NCBI GenBank assembly: GCA_016178725.1
Contig: JACOSV010000026.1
Span: 85,965-135,532, forward strand
DNA length: 49,568 bases
Direction of reading: 5' to 3'
From: Candidatus Eiseniibacteriota bacterium
GTDB taxonomy: Bacteria > Eisenbacteria > RBG-16-71-46
The stretch's first letter is position 1, and the number at the start of each line of letters is the position of its first letter. The notes beneath the pieces were generated by a model. The model was not told the DNA's origin. It ran no database searches and saw only the letters and a list, made by a program, of their open reading frames with translations. This document shows, piece by piece, positions 41,860-49,364 of this stretch. The position numbers were made by a program, and so were the translations under genes.

Positions 41860-42531
41860 CTACGCGGAGAGCACGCCCTTGTCGAGATGGACGACGCGGT
41901 GCGCGCGCTCGGCGGCGTGCGAATCGTGGGTGACCATGACGATCGTCTTCTGGTGCTCGCGGTTGAGCCGCGCCAGCAGCTCGAGGATCTCGTCGCCCGA
42001 CTTGCGGTCGAGATCGCCGGTCGGCTCGTCGGCGAGCAGCACCCTGGGATCGCTCACGATCGCGCGCGCGATCGCGACCCGCTGCTCCTGCCCGCCCGAG
42101 AGCTGCCGCGGGAAGTGCTTGACGCGGTCGGCGAGCCCGACGATCCCCAGCGCGTGGCGCGCGCGGTCGCGACGCTCCTTGCCGCTCATCCGCACCAGCA
42201 TCAGCGGCAGCTCGACGTTCTGCTCCGCGGTGAGCACCGGGATCAGATTGTAGAGCTGGAAGATGTAGCCGATCGTGCGCGAGCGCCACTTCGCCAGCGC
42301 GCGGCCGCCGAGCGGGCCGAGCGCCTGCCCGGCGACGGTGAGCTCGCCCGACGTCGGGCGGTCGATGCCGCCGATCAGGTTCAGCAGCGTCGTCTTGCCG
42401 CTCCCCGACGGCCCCATCAGGCCGACGAAGTCGCCCTCGTCGATTGCGATCGAGAGCCCGTCGAGCACCGGCACCTCCTGCGTGTCGCGCCGGTACACCT
42501 TTCGCACGTTCCGCACGTCCACCATCACCAT
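41860..42531 (-). CDS. ABC transporter ATPase (MacB/LolD-type)
   Basis: 223 residues. Walker [11 protein letters not shown]-loop [20 protein letters not shown], signature LSGGQEQR, Walker [13 protein letters not shown] and switch His MVTHDSHAA are all intact. The [12 protein letters not shown] context is typical of the LolD/MacB group that powers FtsX-like permeases. It lies between the adaptor and the permease genes. Confidence 0.95.
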   Translation of the reverse strand: MVMVDVRNVRKVYRRDTQEVPVLDGLSIAIDEGDFVGLMGPSGSGKTTLLNLIGGIDRPTSGELTVAGQALGPLGGRALAKWRSRTIGYIFQLYNLIPVLTAEQNVELPLMLVRMSGKERRDRARHALGIVGLADRVKHFPRQLSGGQEQRVAIARAIVSDPRVLLADEPTGDLDRKSGDEILELLARLNREHQKTIVMVTHDSHAAERAHRVVHLDKGVLSA

Positions 42532-42541
42532 GCCGCCTCCG

Positions 42542-43732
42542 TCACGCGCCCTTGACGCGCACGCGTTCGCCCGACTTGAGGCTCGCCGGCGCGCCGACGA
42601 TCACCCGCTCGCCTCCGCTCAATCCCTTCCGGATCTCCACCCGATCGCCGTGCGCGGGGCCGACCTCGACCGCGCGCGACTCGGCGCGCTCGCCCGACAC
42701 GATCCACACCGTCGCGCCCGCGCCCGAGGTGATCACCGCGTTCGCCGGCGCCAGCACGCGAACCGGCGCCGTGGCGATCGGACCGCTCGCGTGCTCGGGC
42801 CGCAGGAACTCCACCTTGGCGCCCATCTCGGGCAGGATACGCGGATCGCGGTCGAGGATCGCGACCTTGACCTGCACCGTCGCCTTCTGGCGATCCGCGG
42901 TGGGCACCACCTGCCGCACGCGGCCGGCGAATGACGTGTCGGGATAGGCGTCGAGCGTGATGCGCGCGCTCTCGCCGTTCCGGACCTGCGCGATGTACGC
43001 CTCGTTCACGTCCACCTCGACCTCGAGCGTGCGCAGGTCGGCCATCGTGACGATCGCGGTGCGCGTGAGCCCGCCGCCCGCGCTCGAGGGCGCCACGATC
43101 TCGCCGACCTCGGCGTCCTTGCGCAGCACGGTGCCGTCGAACGGCGCGCGGACGTTGGTGTTCTCGACGTTCGCCTCGGCGTAGCGGGCCTGCGCGCGCG
43201 CGACCTCGAGGCCGGCCGCGAGCCCGTCCACCTTGGCCTGCGCGTTCTCGACTTCGGCGTCCGCGACCAGGTTCGCGTCCTTGAGCGCCCGCGTGCGGGC
43301 GAGGTCGCGCCGCGCTTGCGCCAGCTGGACCTCGGTCTGCGCCACCGCGGCGCGCGCGGCGAGCAGCGCCGCCTGATAGTCGGCGTTCTCGAGCCGCGCG
43401 ATGATCTCACCGATGCGCACCGTCGAGCCCTCGCTCACGCCGAGGTAGGCCATGCGTCCCGGCACCTTCGCGGACACGGACGCCTTGGTGCGGGCGACCA
43501 CGTAGCCGTTGGCGGTGATCCCCGATCCGCTCACCGTGCCGCCGCCGGTCGCCTCGGCGATCGCGACCGTGACCTCGGGCGGACGGGGGCCGAGAAACGC
43601 GATCGCGATGCCACCGAGCCCCAGCACGACGACGAGAACGGGCACGACGACGCGCCACGACCGGCCGCCGCTGCGGGCCGGCTCGGATCGATCGATGCGC
43701 AGGCGTGTGAGATCGGGCGGCGATGCGTTCAT
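42542..43732 (-). CDS. MacA/RND-type periplasmic adaptor (HlyD family)
   Basis: 396 residues. One N-terminal anchor (VVVPVLVVVLGLGGIAIAFLG), split lipoyl-like halves (VSAKVPGRMAYLGVSEGSTVRIGEIIARLE and NVRAPFDGTVLRKDAEVGEIV), a coiled-coil hairpin about 118-185 rich in Ala, Gln and Arg, and a C-terminal beta-barrel/membrane-proximal domain (SGERAESRAVEVGPAHGDRVEIRKGLSGGERVIV). It joins an inner-membrane ABC pump to an outer-membrane channel; no TolC-like gene is in the window. First gene of the four-gene export operon. Confidence 0.94.
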   Translation of the reverse strand: MNASPPDLTRLRIDRSEPARSGGRSWRVVVPVLVVVLGLGGIAIAFLGPRPPEVTVAIAEATGGGTVSGSGITANGYVVARTKASVSAKVPGRMAYLGVSEGSTVRIGEIIARLENADYQAALLAARAAVAQTEVQLAQARRDLARTRALKDANLVADAEVENAQAKVDGLAAGLEVARAQARYAEANVENTNVRAPFDGTVLRKDAEVGEIVAPSSAGGGLTRTAIVTMADLRTLEVEVDVNEAYIAQVRNGESARITLDAYPDTSFAGRVRQVVPTADRQKATVQVKVAILDRDPRILPEMGAKVEFLRPEHASGPIATAPVRVLAPANAVITSGAGATVWIVSGERAESRAVEVGPAHGDRVEIRKGLSGGERVIVGAPASLKSGERVRVKGA

Positions 43733-43764
43733 GATGGTCGTGGCGCGCGAACGGCGAGCGGCGA

Positions 43765-43793
43765 ACAGTAGAGAGACGGCCGCGGAGGGTCAA
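43765..43793 (-). promoter_or_regulatory. Promoter of the ABC export operon
   Basis: Minus strand TTGACC (43793-43788), 17-bp spacer, TACTGT (43770-43765). The expected start at about 43758 gives a 26-nt leader to the ATG at 43732. Confidence 0.75.
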
Positions 43794-43863
43794 GGTTTGG
43801 CCCCATCGAACCCGCGCGTACGATAAACACCTGATTTTGGCGCGCGCACGCGCGCGCTTTCAG

Positions 43864-43891
43864 TTGACGACCTCGTGCGTCCATGTACTCT
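43864..43891 (+). promoter_or_regulatory. Putative promoter of the tandem XRE/cupin regulators
   Basis: TTGACG (43864-43869), 16-bp spacer, TACTCT (43886-43891). The expected start near 43898 leaves a leader of about 140 nt before the GTG at 44038. An 18-bp alternating purine-pyrimidine run (43840-43857) lies between this and the divergent export promoter. Confidence 0.5.
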
Positions 43892-44037
43892 CGCCGCGCC
43901 GCGGAATGAATGGTGACGGCCGGGGTCCGCGGTGAGAGACGAGCGCGCGGAGCGCGCCGTCCGTGGACGAAGCGCCGCAGCGGGCGAGGCGCGGTGATGC
44001 CTCCCGTCAGGCCGGCGTGGCCGGCAACGGGGGAAAC

Positions 44038-44619
44038 GTGACGATCGTCACCGCCGCCGAAGTCGGGCGCCGCATCCGGAAGATCCGCAGCTCGCGCCGG
44101 CTCACGCTGCAGCAGATCGCGCGGGCGGCCGGCCTGTCGGCGACCCATCTCTCCGAGGTGGAGCGCGGCCGCACCTCGCTCACCATCGGCGCGCTGGTGC
44201 GCATCGCGGCGGCGCTCGGCCGCGAGCCCGCCTACCTCATCGAGCCCGACGAGCGCCAGGACGTCGCCCATCAGCTGTTCGAGATGTGCCCCGTCCTGCG
44301 GCCGGTTCCCGGCGCCTCGGCGGCGGTGTTGAGCCCGGGCATCCCGGGGAGCCGCATGTTTCCGTATCGGATCCGTTTCGACGCCGGGTGTCGCAGCGAG
44401 CTGACGCTCGACCGCGGCCGCACGCCGGCCGAGGGTTTCTATCGCGTCACCTTCGGCGCGATCGAGTGCGACTTCGGCGACGGCAGCGTGCGCCTCGGCT
44501 CGGGCGACTCCGCCCAGGCGTCGTTCTCGCGCCCGCATCGGCTGGTCTCGCACGGCGAGGACGTCTCGGAAGTGCTCGCCGTCCTCACCGGATCGCTGGA
44601 GAAGCGGCTCGCGCGCTAG
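44038..44619 (+). CDS. XRE-family regulator with degenerate cupin domain
   Basis: 193 residues from GTG 44038, which has GGGGGAA 4 nt upstream; an earlier in-frame GTG at 43963 lacks a ribosome-binding site. Helix-turn-helix at about 8-62: VGRRIRKIRSSRRLTLQQIARAAGLSATHLSEVERGRTSLTIGALVRIAAAL. The C-terminal half has cupin-like strands (PYRIRFDAGCRSELTLDRG, VTFGAIECDFGDGSVRLGSGDSA) but lacks the metal-binding His pattern. Such XRE/cupin proteins often sense small molecules or metals. It is next to the divergent ABC export operon and could regulate it; that is inference. Confidence 0.85.
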   Translation: MTIVTAAEVGRRIRKIRSSRRLTLQQIARAAGLSATHLSEVERGRTSLTIGALVRIAAALGREPAYLIEPDERQDVAHQLFEMCPVLRPVPGASAAVLSPGIPGSRMFPYRIRFDAGCRSELTLDRGRTPAEGFYRVTFGAIECDFGDGSVRLGSGDSAQASFSRPHRLVSHGEDVSEVLAVLTGSLEKRLAR

Positions 44620-44635
44620 GCGCCGGGCACGTCGT

Positions 44636-45289
44636 ATGGACCCGACCCCACCGTCACGGATCAAGCCCGCGCCGCAGCTCGCGCCGGCGCCCGGGGCCCG
44701 CGCCGGCGGTCGGCACGCGCCGCGGCAGGCCGGTCCCTCGCCGAAGGAGCTCGGCCGACGCATCCGCATGATGCGGGTCGCGCGCGGCCTCACGCTCAAG
44801 GAGCTCGAGGCGCGCGGCAGCATCTCCGCCACCCACGTCTCCGAGATCGAGCGCGGCAAGGCGTCGCCGACCGTGGGGGCGCTGGGCCGCATCGCCCACG
44901 CGCTCGAGATGTGTCCGGCGACGCTGCTCGAGCCGATCACTCTGCCCGAGGTCTCGATCACGCGCGCCGGCGAGGAGGCGCAGCGCCGGCTGCGCTGGGG
45001 AGGGGCGACGCTCGAAGCGCTCGCCGGCCCCGTGGAGCCGTCGCTGATCGGCGCCCATCTGATGGAGCTGGCGGCAGGGCGCGAGCCGGCGCTCACCCAT
45101 CATCACGAAGGCGAGGAGTGGATCACCGTGCTCGCCGGGCTCGCCGAGGTCCGCGTGCTCGGAGCGGGCCACCTGCTGCACGCCGGCGACTCGCTCCACC
45201 TGCGCGCCCACCACGAGCACACCTACGCGAACCCCGGCACGGAGCCGGCGGTGCTGCTCGTGGTCTGCCGTCCCCGCCTCGCGCTCTAG
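44636..45289 (+). CDS. XRE-family regulator with cupin sensor domain
   Basis: 217 residues. A Pro/Ala-rich lead of about 35 residues, then the HTH: LGRRIRMMRVARGLTLKELEARGSISATHVSEIERGKASPTVGALGRIAHAL. The cupin keeps a metal-type motif, LTHHHEGEEWITVLAGLAEVRVLGAGHLLHAGDSLHL, with the His cluster H-H-H-x-G-x-E-x-W and a later His (RAHHEH). It is similar to the upstream paralogue and 16 nt away, so they arose by duplication and may form heterodimers; only this copy keeps the ligand site. Confidence 0.88.
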   Translation: MDPTPPSRIKPAPQLAPAPGARAGGRHAPRQAGPSPKELGRRIRMMRVARGLTLKELEARGSISATHVSEIERGKASPTVGALGRIAHALEMCPATLLEPITLPEVSITRAGEEAQRRLRWGGATLEALAGPVEPSLIGAHLMELAAGREPALTHHHEGEEWITVLAGLAEVRVLGAGHLLHAGDSLHLRAHHEHTYANPGTEPAVLLVVCRPRLAL

Positions 45290-45303
45290 CGTGCGGGTTG
45301 CAC

Positions 45304-45320
45304 GGGCGCGCTCCGCGCCC
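45304..45320 (+). terminator. GC hairpin after the regulator genes
   Basis: GGGCGCG (45304-45310), loop CTC, CGCGCCC (45314-45320): a perfect 7-bp stem 14 nt after the stop codon. No T run, so termination strength is uncertain. Confidence 0.5.
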
Positions 45321-45365
45321 GCCCGACTTCCGACCGGCACCTGAACTTCCGGCCATGCGCCACCG

Positions 45366-45407
45366 GGGATGCCCGTCCGGTCCACCGGACGCTCCACACG
45401 GCATCCC
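45366..45407 (+). ncRNA. Candidate structured RNA leader upstream of the pilin-like gene
   Basis: Nested perfect inverted repeats: outer GGGATGCC (45366-45373)/GGCATCCC (45400-45407) and inner GTCCGGT (45375-45381)/ACCGGAC (45384-45390), with a 9-nt asymmetric bulge (45391-45399). It lies about 140 nt before the pilin-like ATG and 36 nt before a micro-ORF. It matches no riboswitch class I recognise; a bulged hairpin like this could bind a protein or act as an attenuator. Confidence 0.4.
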
Positions 45408-45443
45408 GCGTCCCGTACGCCATCGCGATCGCGAGGCTGCGCC

Positions 45444-45548
45444 ATGGCGGAACCGTTCACGGATGACGGATGGCACGTCGACTGCAAAGTCCGCGACCGC
45501 TACGAGACCTGCTTCACCACCGTCACGTCAGGAGGACTAGGACGATGA
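45444..45548 (+). CDS. 34-residue micro-ORF coupled to the pilin-like gene
   Basis: Reads MAEPFTDDGWHVDCKVRDRY followed by ETCFTTVTSGGLGR. Third codon positions are almost all G or C until the AGGAGG of the next gene, like real genes here. GAGG lies 8 nt upstream. Its TGA overlaps the ATG of the pilin-like gene (ATGA), a classic coupling arrangement, and the next gene's Shine-Dalgarno lies inside it. It may be a leader peptide controlling the next gene or a small protein in its own right; chance cannot be excluded for so short a frame. Confidence 0.4.
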   Translation: MAEPFTDDGWHVDCKVRDRYETCFTTVTSGGLGR

Positions 45549-46075
45549 AGCCGCTCATCCGCATCGGCATTCCCATGCTCGCGCTCGCGCTGGTCGCCGC
45601 ATCCGGCGCCCGGGCGGCGACCACCGGAACGGCGAACGTCACGCTCGCCGCCACGGCAAACGCGATGGTCGACGTGCTCGACCCCACGATCACCTTGAGC
45701 CCGACCGCCACCGACTACACCAACGACTATGTCGAGGCGGCCGGCGCCTCGGGTCTGCGGGTGCGGGTCAAGACCAACTCCTCGACCGGCCTGGCGCTGC
45801 TCGTCCGCTGCGCCGACGCGGTGCCGCAGATCACGCTCGCCGACCTGCTGGTGCGCACCCAGACCGCCTCGCCCACCGGCAGCACGACGATGGGCTCCTA
45901 CGCGGCGATCACCAGCAGCAACCAGACGCTGTGGTCGATGACCACCGCGCAGCAGACATGGCTCACGGTGACCACCGACGTGCGGGTGCAGAACCTCATC
46001 AACTACAACGACGCGATCACGGCCGGACCGACGAACTACACCAACACGCTCACCTACACGGTCGTCGCCCAGTAG
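45545..46075 (+). CDS. Secreted beta-rich pilin-like/surface protein
   Basis: 176 residues. Signal peptide 1-24 (MKPLIRIGIPMLALALVAASGARA). The mature part is rich in Thr, Ala, Val, Ser and Asn with alternating hydrophobics (TGTANVTLAATANAMVDVLDPTITLSPTATDYTNDY) and ends in a strand YTNTLTYTVVAQ, as in fimbrial or coat-U-like subunits that are completed by a donated strand. It has a single Cys, so no intradomain disulfide. AGGAGG lies 8 nt before the ATG. The next genes encode a PapD-like chaperone (6-nt gap) and a barrel, so a fibre or coat subunit is the best guess; sequence alone does not assign a family. Confidence 0.7.
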   Translation: MKPLIRIGIPMLALALVAASGARAATTGTANVTLAATANAMVDVLDPTITLSPTATDYTNDYVEAAGASGLRVRVKTNSSTGLALLVRCADAVPQITLADLLVRTQTASPTGSTTMGSYAAITSSNQTLWSMTTAQQTWLTVTTDVRVQNLINYNDAITAGPTNYTNTLTYTVVAQ

Positions 46076-46081
46076 ATCGGG

Positions 46082-46909
46082 ATGCGACCGGCGTTCGGGG
46101 TCTGCCTCGGGGCCGTCGCCATGATGGCGGCGGCCCGCCCGGCGTTCGCGCAGCTCCAGGCGCGGGCGGAACCGGTGCGCTCGAGCATCGACGCGCGCGC
46201 CGGCGTGCCGGTGGCCCGTGACGTCGCGATCACCAACTGCGGCCAGGTTCCGGTGGTAGTGCGGGTGCGCCTCTCGGACTGGACGATCGACGCGCGCGGC
46301 GACATGGAGCCGCTCCCGGCCGGGAGCGAGTCCACTTCGCTCGCCGGCTGCGTGCGCTTCGAGCCGGCGGGTTTCTCGCTCGCGCCCGGCGAGACCGGAC
46401 GCATCCACGTCACGCTGACGCCGCCGGCCGATGGCCCGGCGACGCGCTGGGGCGTGCTGTTGAGCGAGATCCGTCCCGCGATCGCGCGGCCCGCCGGCTC
46501 GGGTCCGCGCGCGATCGCGGAACTGGGGTCGACGTTCTACCTCTCGCGCACCGCCGCCGGCCGCGCGCAGCCGGAGCTCGCAGCGCTCGACATCGTGCCG
46601 CTCGGCGGCGACTCGGTCGCGGTGCGCGCGCGCATCCGGAATCCCGGCGAGCGTCACTTCTACGTCAGCGGCGGAGTGAGCCTCACCGATTCGGCGGGCG
46701 CGGTGGTGCGCGCCGGCCCACTGCCCACGGGCGTCGTGCTGCCCGGAAGGGAACGCGAGTTCACATGGACGTGCGACACCCGGCTCATCCCGGGACGATA
46801 CGCGGCCACCGCGACGCTGGACACCGGACTGCCCGAGCTGCTCGTGGGCGAGACGCGGTGGACCCAGTGCGCCGTGAGTCCCGCGGCGCCGCTCGCCTCG
46901 CGGCACTGA
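46082..46909 (+). CDS. PapD-like periplasmic chaperone-type protein
   Basis: 275 residues. Signal peptide 1-23 (MRPAFGVCLGAVAMMAAARPAFA). Two Ig-like halves. The first shows the chaperone-like pattern RDVAITNCGQVPVVVRVRLSDWTID, FEPAGFSLAPGETGRIHVTL and TRWGVLLSEIRPAIA, which resembles the N-terminal domain of fimbrial chaperones (SDW..D, .L.PGE...). The second (about 165-260) has VRARIRNPGERHFYVSGGVSLTD and REFTWTCDTRLIPGRYAATATLD. It should bind and protect an extended subunit strand in the periplasm, probably the product of the gene before. The last 43 nt overlap the next gene. Confidence 0.75.
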   Translation: MRPAFGVCLGAVAMMAAARPAFAQLQARAEPVRSSIDARAGVPVARDVAITNCGQVPVVVRVRLSDWTIDARGDMEPLPAGSESTSLAGCVRFEPAGFSLAPGETGRIHVTLTPPADGPATRWGVLLSEIRPAIARPAGSGPRAIAELGSTFYLSRTAAGRAQPELAALDIVPLGGDSVAVRARIRNPGERHFYVSGGVSLTDSAGAVVRAGPLPTGVVLPGREREFTWTCDTRLIPGRYAATATLDTGLPELLVGETRWTQCAVSPAAPLASRH

Positions 46910-48801
46910 CCGCGGCGCTCGCGCTCGGCCTCGTACTCGCGGCGTCGCCGCGGGCGGCGGAGGCAGAGTCCGTCGTGCCCGATTCGGCGGCGGTCGCGAG
47001 CGACGGCTCGGCGGGGGCAGGCGCCGTCACCACCGCCGGCTTCACCGTGCGTCACGTTCCGAATCCCGCCTATCGCCCGCCCACCACGATGGTGGCGGCG
47101 CTCGGCATGGCGCTCGAGAGCCGGCTGCGCGCGCTCGACTTCAGTCACTTCCAGATCGCGCGTCGCGGCGGCTTCACGGCCGGCGGCCGCGGGCCCGCGG
47201 GGCGCGCCGACTGGGACTTCGCCGCGGGCGAGGAAACACCCGGCGGCGACCGCCTGGCCCTCGCGGCGAGCGGGGCGTCCGATCGTGGACGCTCTGCGCT
47301 GCGCACCGGCCGCATCGAGACGCGCCTCGGCGCGCTCGATGCCGAGCTCGGCGACGTGAACCCGGTGCGCTTCGCCGAGCGCGACGCATCCATCCCGGGC
47401 CTGCGCGGCGTCAGCCTGCGCCACGCGGCGCCGAACGACGCGCGCTGGAGCATCGCCGCGGGCGGGCCGACGCCGTTCGCCGGCGGCGCGGCGCCGGCCG
47501 TGCGGCTGGCCGGCCTCGGCGTGAGCGAGCTGCGCTTCGACATCGCAACACTCGCCGTGACCGCGGTCGGCTTCGCGCGTGCGGCGCGGCCCGCGCCGTG
47601 GGGTGCCGATTCGAACGGCGACACGCTGGCCGGCAGGGGCGGCGCGGTGACGTTCGGCTGGCGCGTGCCGTTCGCCCGCGGCGATCTCGAAGGCGCGCTC
47701 GGCGGCCAGGCCCACGACCTCGCCGGACAGGGCACGATCGCCGTGAGCCAGGCCGTCGCCTGGCGGCTCGCGACCCCGCGCCTGGTCCTCGACGTGAGCG
47801 ACCGCCGCGCCTCGCGCGGCTTCCGTCGCGTCGCCGCCGACCGGATCGCTCCCGAGGCCGGCGGCGAGACGCGCTGGAATGTGCAGTCGCGCTTCGCCGC
47901 GGGACGCTTCGAGGCGCACTGCGCCGGCGTGCGGCGCGAAGGCGGCGATCCGCTGCTCGCGGCGCGCACCGTCCAGCTCGGCGCCTCGGGCGGCTTCGGC
48001 CGCTCGGGCTGGACCGGTGGCGCCGAGACGGCGTGGGAGGATCGCGGCGCCGGCGCCGAGCGGCGGCTCACCGTTCAGATCGGCCGTTTCGCGAGCCTCG
48101 CGCCCTCGTTCGATGTCCGTCTCGAACGCAGCGCCCGCGACGGGAGCGCCGCGCGCTGGGCGACCACCGGCGAGGTGCTGGCGCCGCTTGCCGGCGGCGC
48201 GCGCGCGGCGCTCGAGCCGCGCCTCGGCTGGGACGCGGGCGGGATCGATCGCGGCGGCATGGCGGCGCGCGTCACGTGGCCGCTCGCCTGGGCGACCGGA
48301 CGGCTCACCGTCTCGCTGGCCGGCGACGCCGCGCGCGACGCGGGCTTTCGCGCCCGCGTGAGCGAGGCGGGGATCGCCTTCGCCTGGATGCCGCGGCCGC
48401 GCGATCGCGCCAACCTCGAGGCGCGCCGGCTCGACACCTCCAGCCTGGATCTGACCGCGAGCTACGATCTCGAGCTCGAGCGCTTCATGCTGCCCTCCGC
48501 GTCGCGCCCCGACACGGGGCTCGTGCGCGTGCGCGTGACGCGCGGGGGCAACGGCAGCGGCCTCGCCGACATCCTGGTGACGCTCGACGGGCGCGAGTTC
48601 CGCTTCACCGACCCGGACGGCGCCGTCGCGTTCGATCGCGTCGCTCCCGGGATCCACATCGTCTCCATCGACGAGACGTCGTTGCCCACGAACGATCAGG
48701 TGGTGGGCGTGGCGCGCGTGTTCGTGACCGTGGAGCCGGGCCGCGTCGTCGCGCCCGTGGGCTTCACGGTGGCGCGTCCGGAGCGACGCTCGGAGTTCTA
48801 G
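46867..48801 (+). CDS. Large outer-membrane barrel/usher-like protein with C-terminal carboxypeptidase-regulatory-like domain
   Basis: 644 residues from GTG 46867. Signal peptide about 1-33 (...LTAALALGLVLAASPRAAEA). Residues about 50-560 are rows of short amphipathic strands alternating with Gly/Arg/Asp turns (WSIAAGGPTPFAGG, LRFDIATLAVTAVGFARAA, GAVTFGWRVPFARGDLEGALG, LDVSDRRASRGFRR, VQLGASGGFGRSGWTGGAETAWE), typical of a large barrel. The last 85 residues form a CarboxypepD_reg-type beta sandwich (GLADILVTLDGREFRFTDPDGAVAFDRVAPGIHIVSID), like domains of fimbrial ushers and Gram-positive stalk proteins. It is not a clear PF00577 usher, so usher function is inferred from gene order. Confidence 0.68.
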   Translation: MRRESRGAARLAALTAALALGLVLAASPRAAEAESVVPDSAAVASDGSAGAGAVTTAGFTVRHVPNPAYRPPTTMVAALGMALESRLRALDFSHFQIARRGGFTAGGRGPAGRADWDFAAGEETPGGDRLALAASGASDRGRSALRTGRIETRLGALDAELGDVNPVRFAERDASIPGLRGVSLRHAAPNDARWSIAAGGPTPFAGGAAPAVRLAGLGVSELRFDIATLAVTAVGFARAARPAPWGADSNGDTLAGRGGAVTFGWRVPFARGDLEGALGGQAHDLAGQGTIAVSQAVAWRLATPRLVLDVSDRRASRGFRRVAADRIAPEAGGETRWNVQSRFAAGRFEAHCAGVRREGGDPLLAARTVQLGASGGFGRSGWTGGAETAWEDRGAGAERRLTVQIGRFASLAPSFDVRLERSARDGSAARWATTGEVLAPLAGGARAALEPRLGWDAGGIDRGGMAARVTWPLAWATGRLTVSLAGDAARDAGFRARVSEAGIAFAWMPRPRDRANLEARRLDTSSLDLTASYDLELERFMLPSASRPDTGLVRVRVTRGGNGSGLADILVTLDGREFRFTDPDGAVAFDRVAPGIHIVSIDETSLPTNDQVVGVARVFVTVEPGRVVAPVGFTVARPERRSEF

Positions 48802-48947
48802 CGCCGCGGCGCGCAGCCGCCGCGCGCCGGCCGTCATCCGCCGTTCACCGACGCCCGGTCACCGCTCGCCGATCCCACCGCGCCGCGCCCGCGCACCGTC
48901 CGTAGATTCACTCACGTGACCGGCGGGGCGCCGGAAAGGAGGGAGCG

Positions 48948-49364
48948 ATGAAGGTCGGAGTGATCGTGGAGAACCGGAGTCGGAGCAGGACGGCGCGACG
49001 CGCGTTCTGGGGCATCGTGCTGATCGGCGCCGGCGTGATGCTGATGCTCGACCAGCTCGGCATCCTGTCGCTCGGCTTCTACGCGCGAGAGTGGTGGACG
49101 TGGTGGCCGGTGCTGCTGATCGCCTCCGGGCTGGCGTCGCTGGTCGCGCCCGACGGCGCGAAGGAAGCGTTCAAGGGACTGTCGCTGACGCTGCTCGGCC
49201 TGTGGGCGCTGGCGTGCTCGCAGCACTGGTACGGGTTTAGCTGGGGCCGCTCGTGGCCGCTGGTGCTCGTGGTCGTCGGTCTCGAGAGCATCCTGCTCGC
49301 GGCGTTCGACCGCCGCTCGCGCGCGCAGGCCGAGAAGGAGGCGCACGATGTCGGAGCCGCGTGA
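48948..49364 (+). CDS. LiaF/DUF5668-like small membrane protein
   Basis: 138 residues. Four hydrophobic segments (FWGIVLIGAGVMLMLDQLGI, WWPVLLIASGLASLV, LSLTLLGLWALACS, SWPLVLVVVGLESILLAAF) with the WWPVLLI..G pattern typical of the N-terminal transmembrane part of LiaI/LiaF-like envelope-stress sensors. Strong GGAAAGGAGG before the ATG. The soluble LiaF C-terminal domain is missing, so a signalling role is uncertain. The gene overlaps the next by 17 nt. Confidence 0.8.
   Translation: MKVGVIVENRSRSRTARRAFWGIVLIGAGVMLMLDQLGILSLGFYAREWWTWWPVLLIASGLASLVAPDGAKEAFKGLSLTLLGLWALACSQHWYGFSWGRSWPLVLVVVGLESILLAAFDRRSRAQAEKEAHDVGAA

Noticed and set aside
43963-44040. Possible riboswitch in the leader of the first XRE/cupin gene (GC-rich inverted repeats around GCCGGC)
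   Set aside because: No consensus of any riboswitch class I know; palindromic GCCGGC repeats are expected by chance in such GC-rich DNA.
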